Assembly (NCBI GenBank): GCA_964601895.1
Contig: CAZROT010000004.1
Coordinates: forward strand, 200,013-264,012
Source: CAZROT01 sp964601895
Lineage (GTDB): Bacteria; Pseudomonadota; Gammaproteobacteria; Enterobacterales; Enterobacteriaceae
DNA length: 64,000 bases
Direction: 5' to 3'
Part shown: one piece after another, positions 9,556 through 18,603 of the stretch
Layout of the letters: each line of letters starts with the position of its first letter
Numbering within the stretch: the first letter of the stretch is position 1
Notes under the pieces: generated by a model
Databases searched by the model: none
The model's input: the letters and a program-made list of their open reading frames with translations, nothing else
What the model was told of the DNA's origin: nothing
Program-made: the position numbers and the translations under genes

Positions 9556-10692
9556 ATGAAACCTCTTCCTGAAACCACAGTGTGCTGGGCCAGTGACGAC
9601 CAGCGGTGGGAAGCTGTGCAGGCCCGCTGTTGCGCTGCCGATGCTCATTTTGTTTATGCCGTACGTACCACGGGGGTGTGGTGCAGACCCAGTGCCGCTA
9701 CGCGTCTTCCCAAAAGAAAAAATGTCGAATTCTTTGATACTGCACTGCAGGCTGAAAAAGCGGGTTATCGTGCCAGTCAACGTAAAACAGGCGATAAGAC
9801 AGCAATGGCTACACAGCGGGCTATGCTGGTGACAAAAGCCTGCCAGCAGATTAGTGCTGCTGAATGCCTCCCGGAACTGAGCAGTCTGGCCACCGCAGCG
9901 GGCATGAGCCCCTGTTATTTTCATCGTCTGTTCAAGGCTGAGACCGGCCTTACACCTAAAGCCTGGGGACAGGCCCTGCGGGCACAGCGCTTGCGGGCAA
10001 CGCTCAATTCCCCAGAAAGCACGGTGACTCAGGCTATCTATGATGCCGGATTCAATTCCACCAGCAGCTTTTACGCAGTATCACACAACCTTCTGGGTAT
10101 GCGGGCACGGGACTATCGCGACGGTGGTGTCAATGCACAGATTCGTTTTGCCGTCGGTGAGTGCTCACTGGGCGCAATCCTGGTTGCACAGAGCCAGTAT
10201 GGCATTTGTGCCATTATGCTGGGGGACTGCCCTGATGTCCTGGTACGCAATTTACAGGATAAATTTCCCCACGCGCAGTTAACTGGAGGCGATACGCAGT
10301 TTGATACTCTGGTCGCTCACGTTGTCGGATTTATTGAAACCCCCTCAATTGGCCTGGATCTGCCACTGGATATGCGTGGCACTGCTTTTCAGGAGCGGGT
10401 CTGGCAGGCATTGCGCACTATACCTGCGGGTACAACAGTAAGTTATACCCAGATTGCCGAACACATTGGCGTACCAAAGGCGGTACGCGCTGTGGCACGT
10501 GCCTGCGCTACAAATGCCATTGCAGTAGCAATTCCCTGCCATCGTGTGGTATGCCGTAACGGTGATATTTCCGGCTACCGCTGGGGGGTCGAACGCAAAC
10601 GTGCGCTGTTACTGCGCGAAGCAGCGCTTAAGGATCCTGCTCATATCCGCGCTGAAATACAGGCTCCTCCCCCGGACGGTAATGAACAATAA
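9556..10692 (+). CDS. ada: Ada-type bifunctional regulator / O6-methylguanine-DNA methyltransferase with a degenerate zinc site
   Basis: 378 residues that align along the whole E. coli Ada. Residues 1-85 are the methylphosphotriester-sensing domain, about 90-185 the AraC-type HTH domain, and about 190-355 the methyltransferase with the active-site PCHRVV. The sensor keeps the methyl-accepting Cys (C43, GVWCRPS), but the other three zinc ligands are gone: the CRPSC second Cys is Ala47, and the pair in FRPCKRC has become YRASQRK (Ser74, Lys77). The methyl sensing that turns Ada into an activator may therefore be lost or changed, while direct O6-alkylguanine repair should remain. The C-terminus is about 20 residues longer than in E. 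coli. Confidence 0.9.
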   Translation: MKPLPETTVCWASDDQRWEAVQARCCAADAHFVYAVRTTGVWCRPSAATRLPKRKNVEFFDTALQAEKAGYRASQRKTGDKTAMATQRAMLVTKACQQISAAECLPELSSLATAAGMSPCYFHRLFKAETGLTPKAWGQALRAQRLRATLNSPESTVTQAIYDAGFNSTSSFYAVSHNLLGMRARDYRDGGVNAQIRFAVGECSLGAILVAQSQYGICAIMLGDCPDVLVRNLQDKFPHAQLTGGDTQFDTLVAHVVGFIETPSIGLDLPLDMRGTAFQERVWQALRTIPAGTTVSYTQIAEHIGVPKAVRAVARACATNAIAVAIPCHRVVCRNGDISGYRWGVERKRALLLREAALKDPAHIRAEIQAPPPDGNEQ

Positions 10693-10775
10693 AAATGGCA
10701 ATTACTAGTGAGCAAAGGTTGTAAACAAGATTAATTACAGATTATAAAATGACTCATTAACAGGTCTTTTTATGG

Positions 10776-10781
10776 TATAAT
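10776..10781 (+). promoter_or_regulatory. Extended -10 promoter element of the dead toxin-antitoxin locus
   Basis: TATGGTATAAT contains a consensus -10 hexamer (TATAAT) preceded by the extended TG motif, about 35 bases before the antitoxin ATG. No good -35 is seen at the usual spacing, as is common with extended -10 promoters. Confidence 0.5.
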
Positions 10782-10815
10782 CAGGCTGGTTAATCAGCTC
10801 ATATCGGATAAATTG

Positions 10816-11066
10816 ATGCCTGATAACATCCATAGCGACACCACCGCCAGTGTCAGTGAACTTAAAAAAATCCCATGGCCGCCGTCAGCGCCGGTAATGG
10901 CTATCCGGTAGCTAACCTGAATCGCAACCAGCCTGCTTTTTACTGCATTCCGGCAAAACTGTACGAGCAGATGTTAGCATTGATTGACTATCAGAAACTG
11001 GCAAATCTGGTTAAGCAGCGTTCAAAACAGGCATTACACGACGTAGACCTGGATAGCTATCTATGA
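10816..11066 (+). pseudogene. Phd/YefM (RelB-like) antitoxin, frameshifted
   Basis: Starts with ATG at 10816 and encodes TASVSELKK, then loses frame in a run of seven A at about 10864-10870. With eight A the frame would continue as NPMAAVSAGNGYPVANLNRNQPAFYCIP, the conserved core of this antitoxin family, to the TGA at 11064. As it stands, translation runs only 34 codons from 10816. The downstream part keeps the family's typical C-terminal toxin-binding tail (LHDVDLDSYL). Confidence 0.75.
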
Positions 11067-11350
11067 GCTAAAGGTAAAATTCAGGACTGATGCGCTTAAG
11101 GAGTGGGATAATCTTGATAAGTCAATACAACAGCAGTTTGCAAAGAAATTAAAAAAATGCACTGAAAATCCACATATCCCTTCAGCAAAACTGAGAGGAA
11201 TGACGGGCTGCTACAAAATCAAACTACAATAATCAGGCTTCAGGCGGGTATATTCAGATAATCAACGCCGAACTGATCATTGCCGTAGTTGCTGCTGATA
11301 AGCGTGAGCATAGTAAGGTTTATACTCTGGCGAGCAAACGGCTCAGATAA
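11059..11350 (+). pseudogene. RelE/ParE-family toxin, multiply broken
   Basis: The frame YELKVKFRTDALKEWDNLD...PSAKLRGMTGCYKIKL is a RelE-type mRNA interferase. It has lost its usual start overlapping the antitoxin stop, apparently through a small deletion between two CTATGA copies. It has an in-frame TAA after KIKLQ (11230) and a frameshift after RRVYS, beyond which the correct frame reads INAELIIAVVAADKREHSKVY to a TAA at 11348. With the broken antitoxin this is a dead relBE-like module. Confidence 0.75.
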
Positions 11351-11440
11351 AAAGCACTATCAGGAAGACAGCAGCACGACAAACATCCTCGATTCTCCAT
11401 GACTAAAAAACATCAATACACAATAAGGATTATTTTCATC

Positions 11441-12211
11441 ATGAAAATTAGCATTAAGCAGGTTATTTTTACCTGTATAGGGATTTTTACTTCGATAATG
11501 AGCTGTACAGCTAACGCTGAAATAAATAGTAAACCTGAAGCAGGCATAGCGTGGAAAAATTCCAGAATAATGGTAGTAGTAACAACAGATAGCTGGCAGG
11601 CAACGCAGGGAACATTACGGCTCTTCAATAAACAATCAGAAACTGCTGAATGGGTGGCAGCTAATGATTCAATTAAGGTGGTTGTCGGGAAAAATGGACT
11701 GGGCTGGGGACAGGGAATGCATACTGGAACTGACCAGCTAACACCACGTAAACAGGAAGGGGATGGCCGCGCGCCTGCTGGTGTATTTAAGTTATCTGGT
11801 GAATTTGGTTATGCGTCGACTCCGCTTTCTAAGTTACCTTACCTGCAGGCAACTACCGACATGAAATGTGTCGACGACGGGGCTTCTGCTTTCTATAACC
11901 TCATTGTCAATCAAGCGTCAGTAAGACCTGACTGGAAAAGTGCTGAAGATATGCACAGGAAAGATGACCTGTATAAACATGGCATCATTGTAGATAGCAA
12001 CCCGCAGCAATCAACTGTCGCTGGCTCCTGTATTTTTTTACATATCTGGAAAAATCAATCTCATCCAACAGCAGGTTGTACGGCAATGACATCAGATGAC
12101 ATTAAGTGGTTGCTCGCACAGCTGAATTCAGAACTTAATCCCGTTCTGGTACAGCTTCCAGCCTCCGAATATCGTGTACGCCAGACAGCATGGCAATTAC
12201 CTTTAATTTAG
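11441..12211 (+). CDS. L,D-transpeptidase family protein (YkuD-type), exported
   Basis: 256 residues from the ATG at 11441 (MKISIKQVIFTCIGIF...CTANA), which gives a clean signal peptide; an in-frame ATG at 11399 would add 14 residues in front and has no better ribosome site. The catalytic region is HGIIVDSN...GSCIFLHIWKNQSHPTAGCTAM, with the family's SxxFLH and the nucleophile Cys in TAGCTAM. YkuD enzymes cross-link peptidoglycan via 3-3 bonds or attach proteins to it; this subgroup (long insert between the first strand and the Cys) is mostly uncharacterised. It is followed, convergently, by a VanX-type dipeptidase. Confidence 0.85.
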   Translation: MKISIKQVIFTCIGIFTSIMSCTANAEINSKPEAGIAWKNSRIMVVVTTDSWQATQGTLRLFNKQSETAEWVAANDSIKVVVGKNGLGWGQGMHTGTDQLTPRKQEGDGRAPAGVFKLSGEFGYASTPLSKLPYLQATTDMKCVDDGASAFYNLIVNQASVRPDWKSAEDMHRKDDLYKHGIIVDSNPQQSTVAGSCIFLHIWKNQSHPTAGCTAMTSDDIKWLLAQLNSELNPVLVQLPASEYRVRQTAWQLPLI

Positions 12212-12308
12212 TTACTCCACAGAACGCGCTGTTAACCCATTAATAGCGCCATCTTACCGACCTGCTGGCACGGAATCTGGCCTCGAAAAGGCCAGTGTTT
12301 AATGCCAG

Positions 12309-13070
12309 TCAGTCTTTAATGGGAAAATCAAAATACGTTGTCGGGTAAGGTTCATGAGTCAGCGTAAAATGCCACCACTCTGTATCCAGCGGTTTGAAAC
12401 CGGCATGCATCATCAAAGTCCGTAATAATAGCCTGTTGGCTTTGGATTGCGCTGATATATTTTGATAACGAGGATGTGAGACCGGACTAAAACAGTCATA
12501 TCCCGTAGCCATATCCAGGCTGTTATCAGGAAATCTTTGTGACTGCGACGCAGTACAGTCAACCTGTTTCATCTGTTTATCGTAACCGGGAATTTTACTG
12601 TTAACGGGAACAATAGTTACATCAAGGGTACTGCCACGACTATGTCCGGATCGGTAATCAATGTAGCCTTCACTGAAAAGTCTGCTTTTGTCGACTAATG
12701 GATAGAATTCAGTACGCATGCTGGTATTATTGATTTCAGTGGCCCAACTGGCGAAATCATTTACCGCTGTTTGCGGCCGATAACAGTCATAGACCTTTAA
12801 TGTCAGTCCCATCGGCAACAGCCGCTCAGATACTAACTTCAAAGCCTGCGCTGCCTGACTGGTCAGGAGGCATACCGGCGCCAGATAGCCATTGATTTTT
12901 CTCCCAACAAAATTATGTTCGGAAAAATAACGCATATCTGTTTGTATTTCCGGAATAACTTTTTTCACATCAACAAAATTATCGGGCCGCTGTTTTTCTA
13001 TAGTGAAATTATTGGCATTAGCCCGAGTGATTAGCGGCACCATCAGTAATAATGTATAAAATAATTTCAT
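12309..13070 (-). CDS. D-alanyl-D-alanine dipeptidase (VanX/DdpX family)
   Basis: 253 residues with a signal peptide (MKLFYTLLLMVPLITRANA). The zinc motif SGHSRGSTLDVT (His and Asp ligands) and the EWWHF motif (catalytic Glu and third ligand His) are both present, as is the YDCYRPQ segment with the conserved Arg. The enzyme cleaves D-Ala-D-Ala released from peptidoglycan. The signal peptide suggests periplasmic salvage or remodelling rather than cytoplasmic vancomycin resistance. It is transcribed in the same direction as mnmE, which ends 43 bases upstream, but is convergent with the L,D-transpeptidase. Confidence 0.88.
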   Translation of the reverse strand: MKLFYTLLLMVPLITRANANNFTIEKQRPDNFVDVKKVIPEIQTDMRYFSEHNFVGRKINGYLAPVCLLTSQAAQALKLVSERLLPMGLTLKVYDCYRPQTAVNDFASWATEINNTSMRTEFYPLVDKSRLFSEGYIDYRSGHSRGSTLDVTIVPVNSKIPGYDKQMKQVDCTASQSQRFPDNSLDMATGYDCFSPVSHPRYQNISAQSKANRLLLRTLMMHAGFKPLDTEWWHFTLTHEPYPTTYFDFPIKD

Positions 13071-13112
13071 CGCTATGCTGCTTACGTGATGGAGTGATTC
13101 ATCAGGACTTGA

Positions 13113-14477
13113 TTACTTGCCGATACAAAAGCTCGAAAAAATGCGCCCCAGCAAATCATCAGAAGTAAATTCACCCGTTATGGTATTGAGCGCCTGCTGA
13201 GCCAGACGCAGCTCTTCAGCCAGTAATTCACCTGCCCTGGCACTGATTAATTGTTGATAGCCGCGTTTCAGATGATCGGATGCCATTTCCAGTGCCTGCA
13301 AATGACGGCGACGCGCCAGAAATTCACCTTCAATATTGGTGGCAAAACCCATTACCTGTTTAAGATGCATACGTAAAAAATCCAGACCCTGCCCAGTACG
13401 TGCCGAAATACGCACAACAGGATAACCGTCAATTTCATCAATGCCCGGCAGTTCCGCAGTCATATCTGTTTTATTACGTATCATAGTGACCGGCATGCCG
13501 GCAGGTAAGCGGGCAATAAATTCTGGCCAGATTATTGCCGGAGTAACCGCTTCTGTTACGCTGGCATCAACCATAAATAATATCCTGTCAGCCTCCTCGA
13601 TTGCCTGCCATGCACGTTCAATGCCCATTTTTTCAACTTCATCGCCAGCTTCACGCAGACCCGCCGTATCCAGCACATGAAGTGGCATGCCATCAATATG
13701 AATCTGCTCACGTAAGACATCGCGCGTCGTACCGGCAATAGGGGTGACTATCGCTGCTTCATAACCCGCCAGTGCATTGAGTAAACTGGATTTACCGGCG
13801 TTAGGACGTCCTGCGATAACAACATGCATGCCTTCGCGTAACAGGCTGCCCTGATGTGCCGCGGCATACACTCCTGCCAGTACGTTAATTACATCAGTTA
13901 ACTGACTGTGAATATTTCCATCAGAAAGAAAATCAATTTCTTCATCCGGAAAATCAATGGCAGCTTCGACGTACATTCTCAGATTAATTAATGCATTGAC
14001 CAGCTGATGAATGCGTGCCGAAAAAGCGCCCTGTAACCCATGCATCGCTGAACGCGCAGCACGTTCAGAACTGGCATCAATGAGATCGGCAATCGCTTCC
14101 GCCTGCACTAAATCTATCTTACCGTTAAGAAATGCACGCTCAGAAAATTCCCCCGGTCGGGCAATACGTAATCCCGGCAGTAGTAACACGCGCGTTAACA
14201 GCAGATCCAGAATCACAGGACCACCATGACAATGAAATTCGAGAACATCTTCTGCAGTAAAAGAATCAGGGGCAGGAAACCAGAGAGCAATTCCTTTATC
14301 CAGGACGCTGCCATCAGCATCATAAAACGGCAGGTAATGCGCATAACGCGGTTTAAGGCATTGTCCCAGCACGGCATGCGCCACGCTCGCTGCAGCCTTG
14401 CCGGAAACACGTAATATGCCAACACCACCCCGACCCTGCGGGGTTGCCTGAGCAACTATGGTATCAATGCCACTCAT
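13113..14477 (-). CDS. mnmE: tRNA modification GTPase MnmE (TrmE)
   Basis: 454 residues, full length. The N-terminal tetrahydrofolate-binding domain begins MSGIDTIVAQATPQGRGGVGILRVSG. The G domain in the middle has the P-loop GRPNAGKSSLLNALAG, the DTAGLRE motif and NKTD. The C-terminus ends in CFIGK-type FCIGK with the conserved Cys. With MnmG it installs the carboxymethylaminomethyl group on wobble U34. It is the last gene of the rpmH-rnpA-yidD-yidC-mnmE block, 58 bases after yidC. Confidence 0.97.
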   Translation of the reverse strand: MSGIDTIVAQATPQGRGGVGILRVSGKAAASVAHAVLGQCLKPRYAHYLPFYDADGSVLDKGIALWFPAPDSFTAEDVLEFHCHGGPVILDLLLTRVLLLPGLRIARPGEFSERAFLNGKIDLVQAEAIADLIDASSERAARSAMHGLQGAFSARIHQLVNALINLRMYVEAAIDFPDEEIDFLSDGNIHSQLTDVINVLAGVYAAAHQGSLLREGMHVVIAGRPNAGKSSLLNALAGYEAAIVTPIAGTTRDVLREQIHIDGMPLHVLDTAGLREAGDEVEKMGIERAWQAIEEADRILFMVDASVTEAVTPAIIWPEFIARLPAGMPVTMIRNKTDMTAELPGIDEIDGYPVVRISARTGQGLDFLRMHLKQVMGFATNIEGEFLARRRHLQALEMASDHLKRGYQQLISARAGELLAEELRLAQQALNTITGEFTSDDLLGRIFSSFCIGK

Positions 14478-14535
14478 AAGAAGTGTTTTTTACTCAATGA
14501 AATAAATACAGTAAAACCACATGCCGTATCAGTGA

Positions 14536-16182
14536 CTATTTTTTATCCCTGCTGTGCAGGCCACGTTTTTCCAGACCACGGTAAATCATTTGTTGCTGCA
14601 GGATAGTTACCAGGTTACTGATAATATAGTAAAGCACCAGGCCTGACGGGAACCATAGGAAAAATATGGTAAAAATCAAAGGCATAAAATTTAATACTTT
14701 CTGCTGAACGGGATCAGTCACTGTGGTAGGTGACATTTTCTGGATAAAATACATGGTTATCCCCATCAGCACCGGCAAAATGTAATACGGATCCTGCGCA
14801 GATAAATCATGAATCCATGCAAAAAAATGTGCATGACGCAGCTCCACCGATCCTATCAGCATATAATATAACGCAAGAAAAATAGGCATCTGAATAAGCA
14901 GCGGTAAACAGCCACCGAGCGGATTCACTTTTTCAGCCTTGTACAGCGCCATCATTTCCTGACTCAGGCGTTGCCGGTCATCACCGATACGCTCGCGCAT
15001 TGCCTGCAGCTTCGGTTGCAGCATACGCATTTTTGCCATAGAGGTATATTGAGCACGGGTGAGCGGATACATGATGCCGCGCACAATAAAGGTGATCATG
15101 ATGATAGACACACCCCAGTTACCGACAAAACCATGGAGAAATTTCAGTAGCTTGAACAGCGGTTGTGAGATAAACCATAGCCAGCCATAATCCACCGTCA
15201 GATCAAGATAGGGTGCGACAGCTGCCATTCTGTTCTGAATTTCTGGTCCAACCCACAGGATAGCACCCAACTGCTGTTCTGCACCCGGCGCTACTACAAC
15301 GGGCTGGCTTTTAAAACCAACAGCCGCCATGCCATCGCCTGGCTTCGCAGAATAAAATGTACTTGTCTGTTGCGCGCCAGGAACCCATGCGGTAGCAAAG
15401 TACTGTTGCAGCATGGCAATCCAGCCACCCTGCGTGACGATGTTCAGAGTATCTTCTTCAATGTCACTGAAACTGTATTTTTTGTATTTCGTTTCGGAGG
15501 AAGAAAACGCAGCACCACGATAAGTTTGCAAGGCAAAATTACTGCTGCCTCTATCACGATAAAGCGGTAACTCAACCTGCTGCTTCAACTGGCCAAATAA
15601 AACCAGCTCCAGCGCATCAGCAGAAACATTGTTAATGTGATAATCCACATTCACAGCATAATCGTTACGCCTGACGGTAAAAGTTTTGGTAAGAATCGCC
15701 CCATTTTTAGCGGTAAAGGTAAAAGGAATACGCAATTCATCCTCACCCTCTGCCAGCACAAAACTATTCTGTGCGACTTCAAACAACGGACGCCCTCCGT
15801 TATCGGGATTATCCGGTCCGTTTTTACCGGTCAGGCCACTTTGTGCCTGCCAGATAAAAGATGATGACGTTTCCAAGAGCTTAAAAGGAGACTGCGATCC
15901 CAGTTTTTCTGGATAAGCCAACAGGCTGGCTTGTTCAATATCACCACCACGCGCATTAATGGTCAGGGAGAGTACATCGGTCTTTACCGTTATCCATTTA
16001 CTCTGATAAACACCAGCACCCGCATCAGTATTATTAATAGCGGTTTTATTCGTGACCTGACTGGCAGTTTCTCGCATTTCCTCGGCAACAGCCTGTCGAC
16101 GATCCTCCTGCCAGGTTTCCCAGATCATGAATGACACGAATAGCAGAGCAATAAGCAGGAGATTGCGTTGCGAATCCATCAT
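14536..16182 (-). CDS. yidC: Membrane protein insertase YidC
   Basis: 548 residues, full length. The first membrane helix follows MDSQRNLLLIALLFVSFMIW; the large periplasmic domain spans about residues 50-340; the conserved five-helix insertase core (MYPLTRAQYTSMAKMR, YKAEKVNPLGGCLPLLIQMPIF, QKMSPTTVTDPVQQK) follows; and the end is RGLEKRGLHSR as in E. coli. It inserts inner-membrane proteins with or without SecYEG. The start is ATG-ATG; the second ATG gives the E. coli-like MDSQRN. The strong similarity to enteric YidC is the best taxonomic marker in the window. Confidence 0.97.
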   Translation of the reverse strand: MMDSQRNLLLIALLFVSFMIWETWQEDRRQAVAEEMRETASQVTNKTAINNTDAGAGVYQSKWITVKTDVLSLTINARGGDIEQASLLAYPEKLGSQSPFKLLETSSSFIWQAQSGLTGKNGPDNPDNGGRPLFEVAQNSFVLAEGEDELRIPFTFTAKNGAILTKTFTVRRNDYAVNVDYHINNVSADALELVLFGQLKQQVELPLYRDRGSSNFALQTYRGAAFSSSETKYKKYSFSDIEEDTLNIVTQGGWIAMLQQYFATAWVPGAQQTSTFYSAKPGDGMAAVGFKSQPVVVAPGAEQQLGAILWVGPEIQNRMAAVAPYLDLTVDYGWLWFISQPLFKLLKFLHGFVGNWGVSIIMITFIVRGIMYPLTRAQYTSMAKMRMLQPKLQAMRERIGDDRQRLSQEMMALYKAEKVNPLGGCLPLLIQMPIFLALYYMLIGSVELRHAHFFAWIHDLSAQDPYYILPVLMGITMYFIQKMSPTTVTDPVQQKVLNFMPLIFTIFFLWFPSGLVLYYIISNLVTILQQQMIYRGLEKRGLHSRDKK

Positions 16183-16193
16183 TAAATTGTTCT

Positions 16194-16448
16194 CTAATTA
16201 TTATCGTTAGCGTGCGGGGGTACAGGATCATCACCACCGGAATGTAAAGGATGGCATCTTAACAGGCGTTTCAGAATCAATGCGCTACCTTTTATCAGGC
16301 CAAAACGATTCAGTGCCTCAATACCATATTGAGAACAAGTTGGGTGAAAGCGACAACGGGGTCCCAGTAGTGGGCTTATGATACACTGATACCCTTTAAT
16401 CAGCCCTTTCAGGATATACAGAGAGCCCGACGACAGTGACAACGCCAT
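16194..16448 (-). CDS. yidD: Membrane protein insertion efficiency factor YidD
   Basis: 84 residues with the family signature YQCIISPLLGPRCRFHPTCSQYGIEAL and three conserved Cys. It is a small amphipathic membrane-associated protein that helps YidC-dependent insertion. It overlaps the 3' end of rnpA by 40 bases in a different frame and precedes yidC by 11 bases, the standard enteric arrangement. Confidence 0.95.
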   Translation of the reverse strand: MALSLSSGSLYILKGLIKGYQCIISPLLGPRCRFHPTCSQYGIEALNRFGLIKGSALILKRLLRCHPLHSGGDDPVPPHANDNN

Positions 16449-16768
16449 AGTTTTTCCAACGTTTCCATCAAGGTATGGTTATCGAGTTCAGCCACACCTT
16501 TTTTTACCAGAAATATAAAATCCATCGACGGTAATTTGTGTTGATTCAAACGAAAGCTTTCTCTTGCCAGGCGTTTTATCCTATTGCGCTGGCACGCATG
16601 CCTGACATGTTTTTTCGCAACAGTTAAACCGATACGGGGATAACCCAGCTGGTTCAGGCGACCAAGAATAATCATTTGCAATACACTGGCACGCTGCGGC
16701 TGCTCGAACACAAAATTAAAATGGACAGGAGTCAGCAAACGTAGCTTTCTCGGAAAAACACGCTTCAC
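16409..16768 (-). CDS. rnpA: Ribonuclease P protein component
   Basis: 119 residues. Basic protein with the RNR signature in ACQRNRIKRLARESFR and the phenylalanine-rich N-terminal FVFEQPQR region. It binds the catalytic RNase P RNA and helps mature tRNA 5' ends. It starts 12 bases after rpmH. Confidence 0.95.
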   Translation of the reverse strand: MKRVFPRKLRLLTPVHFNFVFEQPQRASVLQMIILGRLNQLGYPRIGLTVAKKHVRHACQRNRIKRLARESFRLNQHKLPSMDFIFLVKKGVAELDNHTLMETLEKLWRCHCRRALCIS

Positions 16769-16780
16769 TGATTTAGCGTA

Positions 16781-16930
16781 TCAACGTTGCTGTCTGGAGA
16801 CGGTTAAACGGGCACGCCCTTTAGCACGACGACGTGACAGAACCTGACGGCCATTTTTGGTGGCCATACGCGCACGAAACCCGTGTGTGCGATTACGCTT
16901 CAATACGGACGGTTGGAAAGTGCGTTTCAT
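16781..16930 (-). CDS. rpmH: 50S ribosomal protein L34
   Basis: 49 codons: MKRTFQPSVLKRNRTHGFRA then the conserved MATKNGRQVLSRRRAKGRARL. The tail VSRQQR is a few residues longer than the usual 44-46 aa protein because the frame continues to a TGA at 16781. A GGTAGCAATC stretch precedes the ATG. In most enterics dnaA is divergent next to rpmH; here the upstream neighbour is a decayed Fic gene, so dnaA has been moved or the region rearranged. Confidence 0.95.
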   Translation of the reverse strand: MKRTFQPSVLKRNRTHGFRARMATKNGRQVLSRRRAKGRARLTVSRQQR

Positions 16931-17218
16931 AATGATTGCTACCTGATACGTAAAATGATTGAATTTCTCAGCAAAACAAGCTCAGTTACTTGAATTGAGC
17001 CGGCTAAATATCGCTTTTGATAATCTAAAAGAAGCGGAATTGTAATAATTGTCACTTCCTGAGTCAATTATCATTCACAAATTAAGGGGCGTCAGCGGCA
17101 ATACAGGCACAATACACCACGACGTCAGACAGAATACAGCCCCCTGGCGGAGTCGTTCAGGCCCTGCGCATAGCATTCGGTGCCGGCAGCTATGGCTGTT
17201 TTTCATCTGGTTGTTTTA

Positions 17219-18375
17219 TTAAGCAGTTGTCTTAGCGAGGAAGGCCTCATTATCTACTCTTAAGAATAAGTTAAAATTTTTCTGACCCTGCTTGATTGCT
17301 TCAACCAATTCTGCGAGAGAGAAGCCATCTATGGTATTGGGATTAGTCAAGATAACAGGTGAAAAGCCATTTTGTAGCAATAGTTTGTTAAGCAAAATAA
17401 TGCCTATCGTGCGTGCATTACCATCGTAGAAAAAGTGTGCAGTTTCCAGCAATCGCCAGAAGCTTTTCATCAGAAGTCCGGGCGAGGGCTAATTCCTCAT
17501 GATAAGCATCGATCATTTCCTGCGCCAGTGCTTCGCATTCCTGAGGCGTTCCAGCGAATGTGCGTAGATTAACTGCGACACCGTCATCACCAGATGCATC
17601 ATTTTTAGGAACAGGAACAAGATTGCCATCAGCATCCTGGTTACGCAGAAGCTCAAGTTTAAAAGCTGGCTTTTTACTTGTATCCTGTTCCGATTTTTTT
17701 TGTAAAGCCCATAGCTCATGAAGACCTGCTACCGTGGCATTATTGTATCCTGGAGTAGCCTTAGGATGGGGCAAGATAAGATAGAAAGAAGGAGAAAATA
17801 GGATTGTTTCTCGATAACCTTTTCTCATATGTATCAGCTCATTTCCGTCTAGCAGAGCGGCAGGCTTTTTTCTGGCATCAAGGTAGTCAAGTACATCATC
17901 TACCGCCAGACCATGTAAATAAAGCAGATTTTGCGCAGTTATCTTTTCATCTATGTGCGTTACCACATATCCCAAAGTCTTAAACATGGCTGCTGTATAG
18001 CCTGGTTCATTGTCAAAACCATATGCACCTACTTTGTCCTGTCGGTAAAAATCGACGACCAGCCGCCATAAATTTTCCTAAGGAAAATTTTTAAAATCCG
18101 GATGCTTTTTTACTGCCTGAAATAAGCTGATCTCTGCCTGCTCTTTTTTATAGGACAAAACTTACCAGATCTTCATTACTTTCAATCCAGGAATTGGCTT
18201 TGTATCTGGCTATTTTTTCCTCTTCTTCGGGAGAAATATGTCTTTGTGTTTGGGGAGTAAAAGTGAGAACTGTTTGAGAAACTCCAATTACAGATGCTTC
18301 CAAAGATGATTCACTGGAAGGTGATTTACTGGATTGACGAATCTGTTCATATTCATTATTTCCTGTTGAGCACAA
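17219..18375 (-). pseudogene. Fic-domain protein, broken by two frameshifts and a stop
   Basis: Three open segments form one protein of about 385 residues. Segment 1 starts MCSTGNNEYEQIRQ with a Ser-rich N-terminus (SSKSPSSESSLEASV) and loses frame in a T-run (18157-18160 on the plus strand), after which LSYKKEQAEISLFQAVKKHPDFKNFP follows. An in-frame TAG sits at 18078-18080, with ENLWRLVVDFYRQDK continuing after it. Segment 2 ends when an extra G (about 17446-17447) shifts the frame; removing it gives AIAETAHFFYDGNARTIG. That is a Fic motif (canonical HPFxDGNGRxxR) with Gly to Ala and a final Arg lost. Fic proteins transfer AMP or other groups to proteins; the Ser-rich N-terminus would suit a secreted effector. 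It is almost certainly inactive. Confidence 0.75.
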
Positions 18376-18603
18376 CTATATACCCTGCCATTGGTAATCA
18401 TAATAAAATCTTAAGGTATGAAATACAGTAGCGAAAGCATTGTATAAATAGCGCTTAATTTCTGCCAAAAAATGCTTAAATGTTAGCCAAACTGGCTGTG
18501 CTAATCAGGGCAGGAGCGCTTTGTTATAACGCAACATCTTTTTTCTGAAATAAGCTTCCTTGCAGAAAATTTCATTAATGCATATAACTGGAGACATAAG
18601 ATT
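18376..18603. other. Intergenic stretch upstream of the Fic relic
   Basis: Together with 18604-19216 this leaves over 800 bases without a recognised gene. I see AT-rich sequence and no RNA gene, IS end or known family here. Confidence 0.4.

Noticed and set aside
16931..17218. Replication origin or DnaA boxes near rpmH
   Set aside because: No clustered TTATCCACA-like boxes were seen and dnaA is absent.
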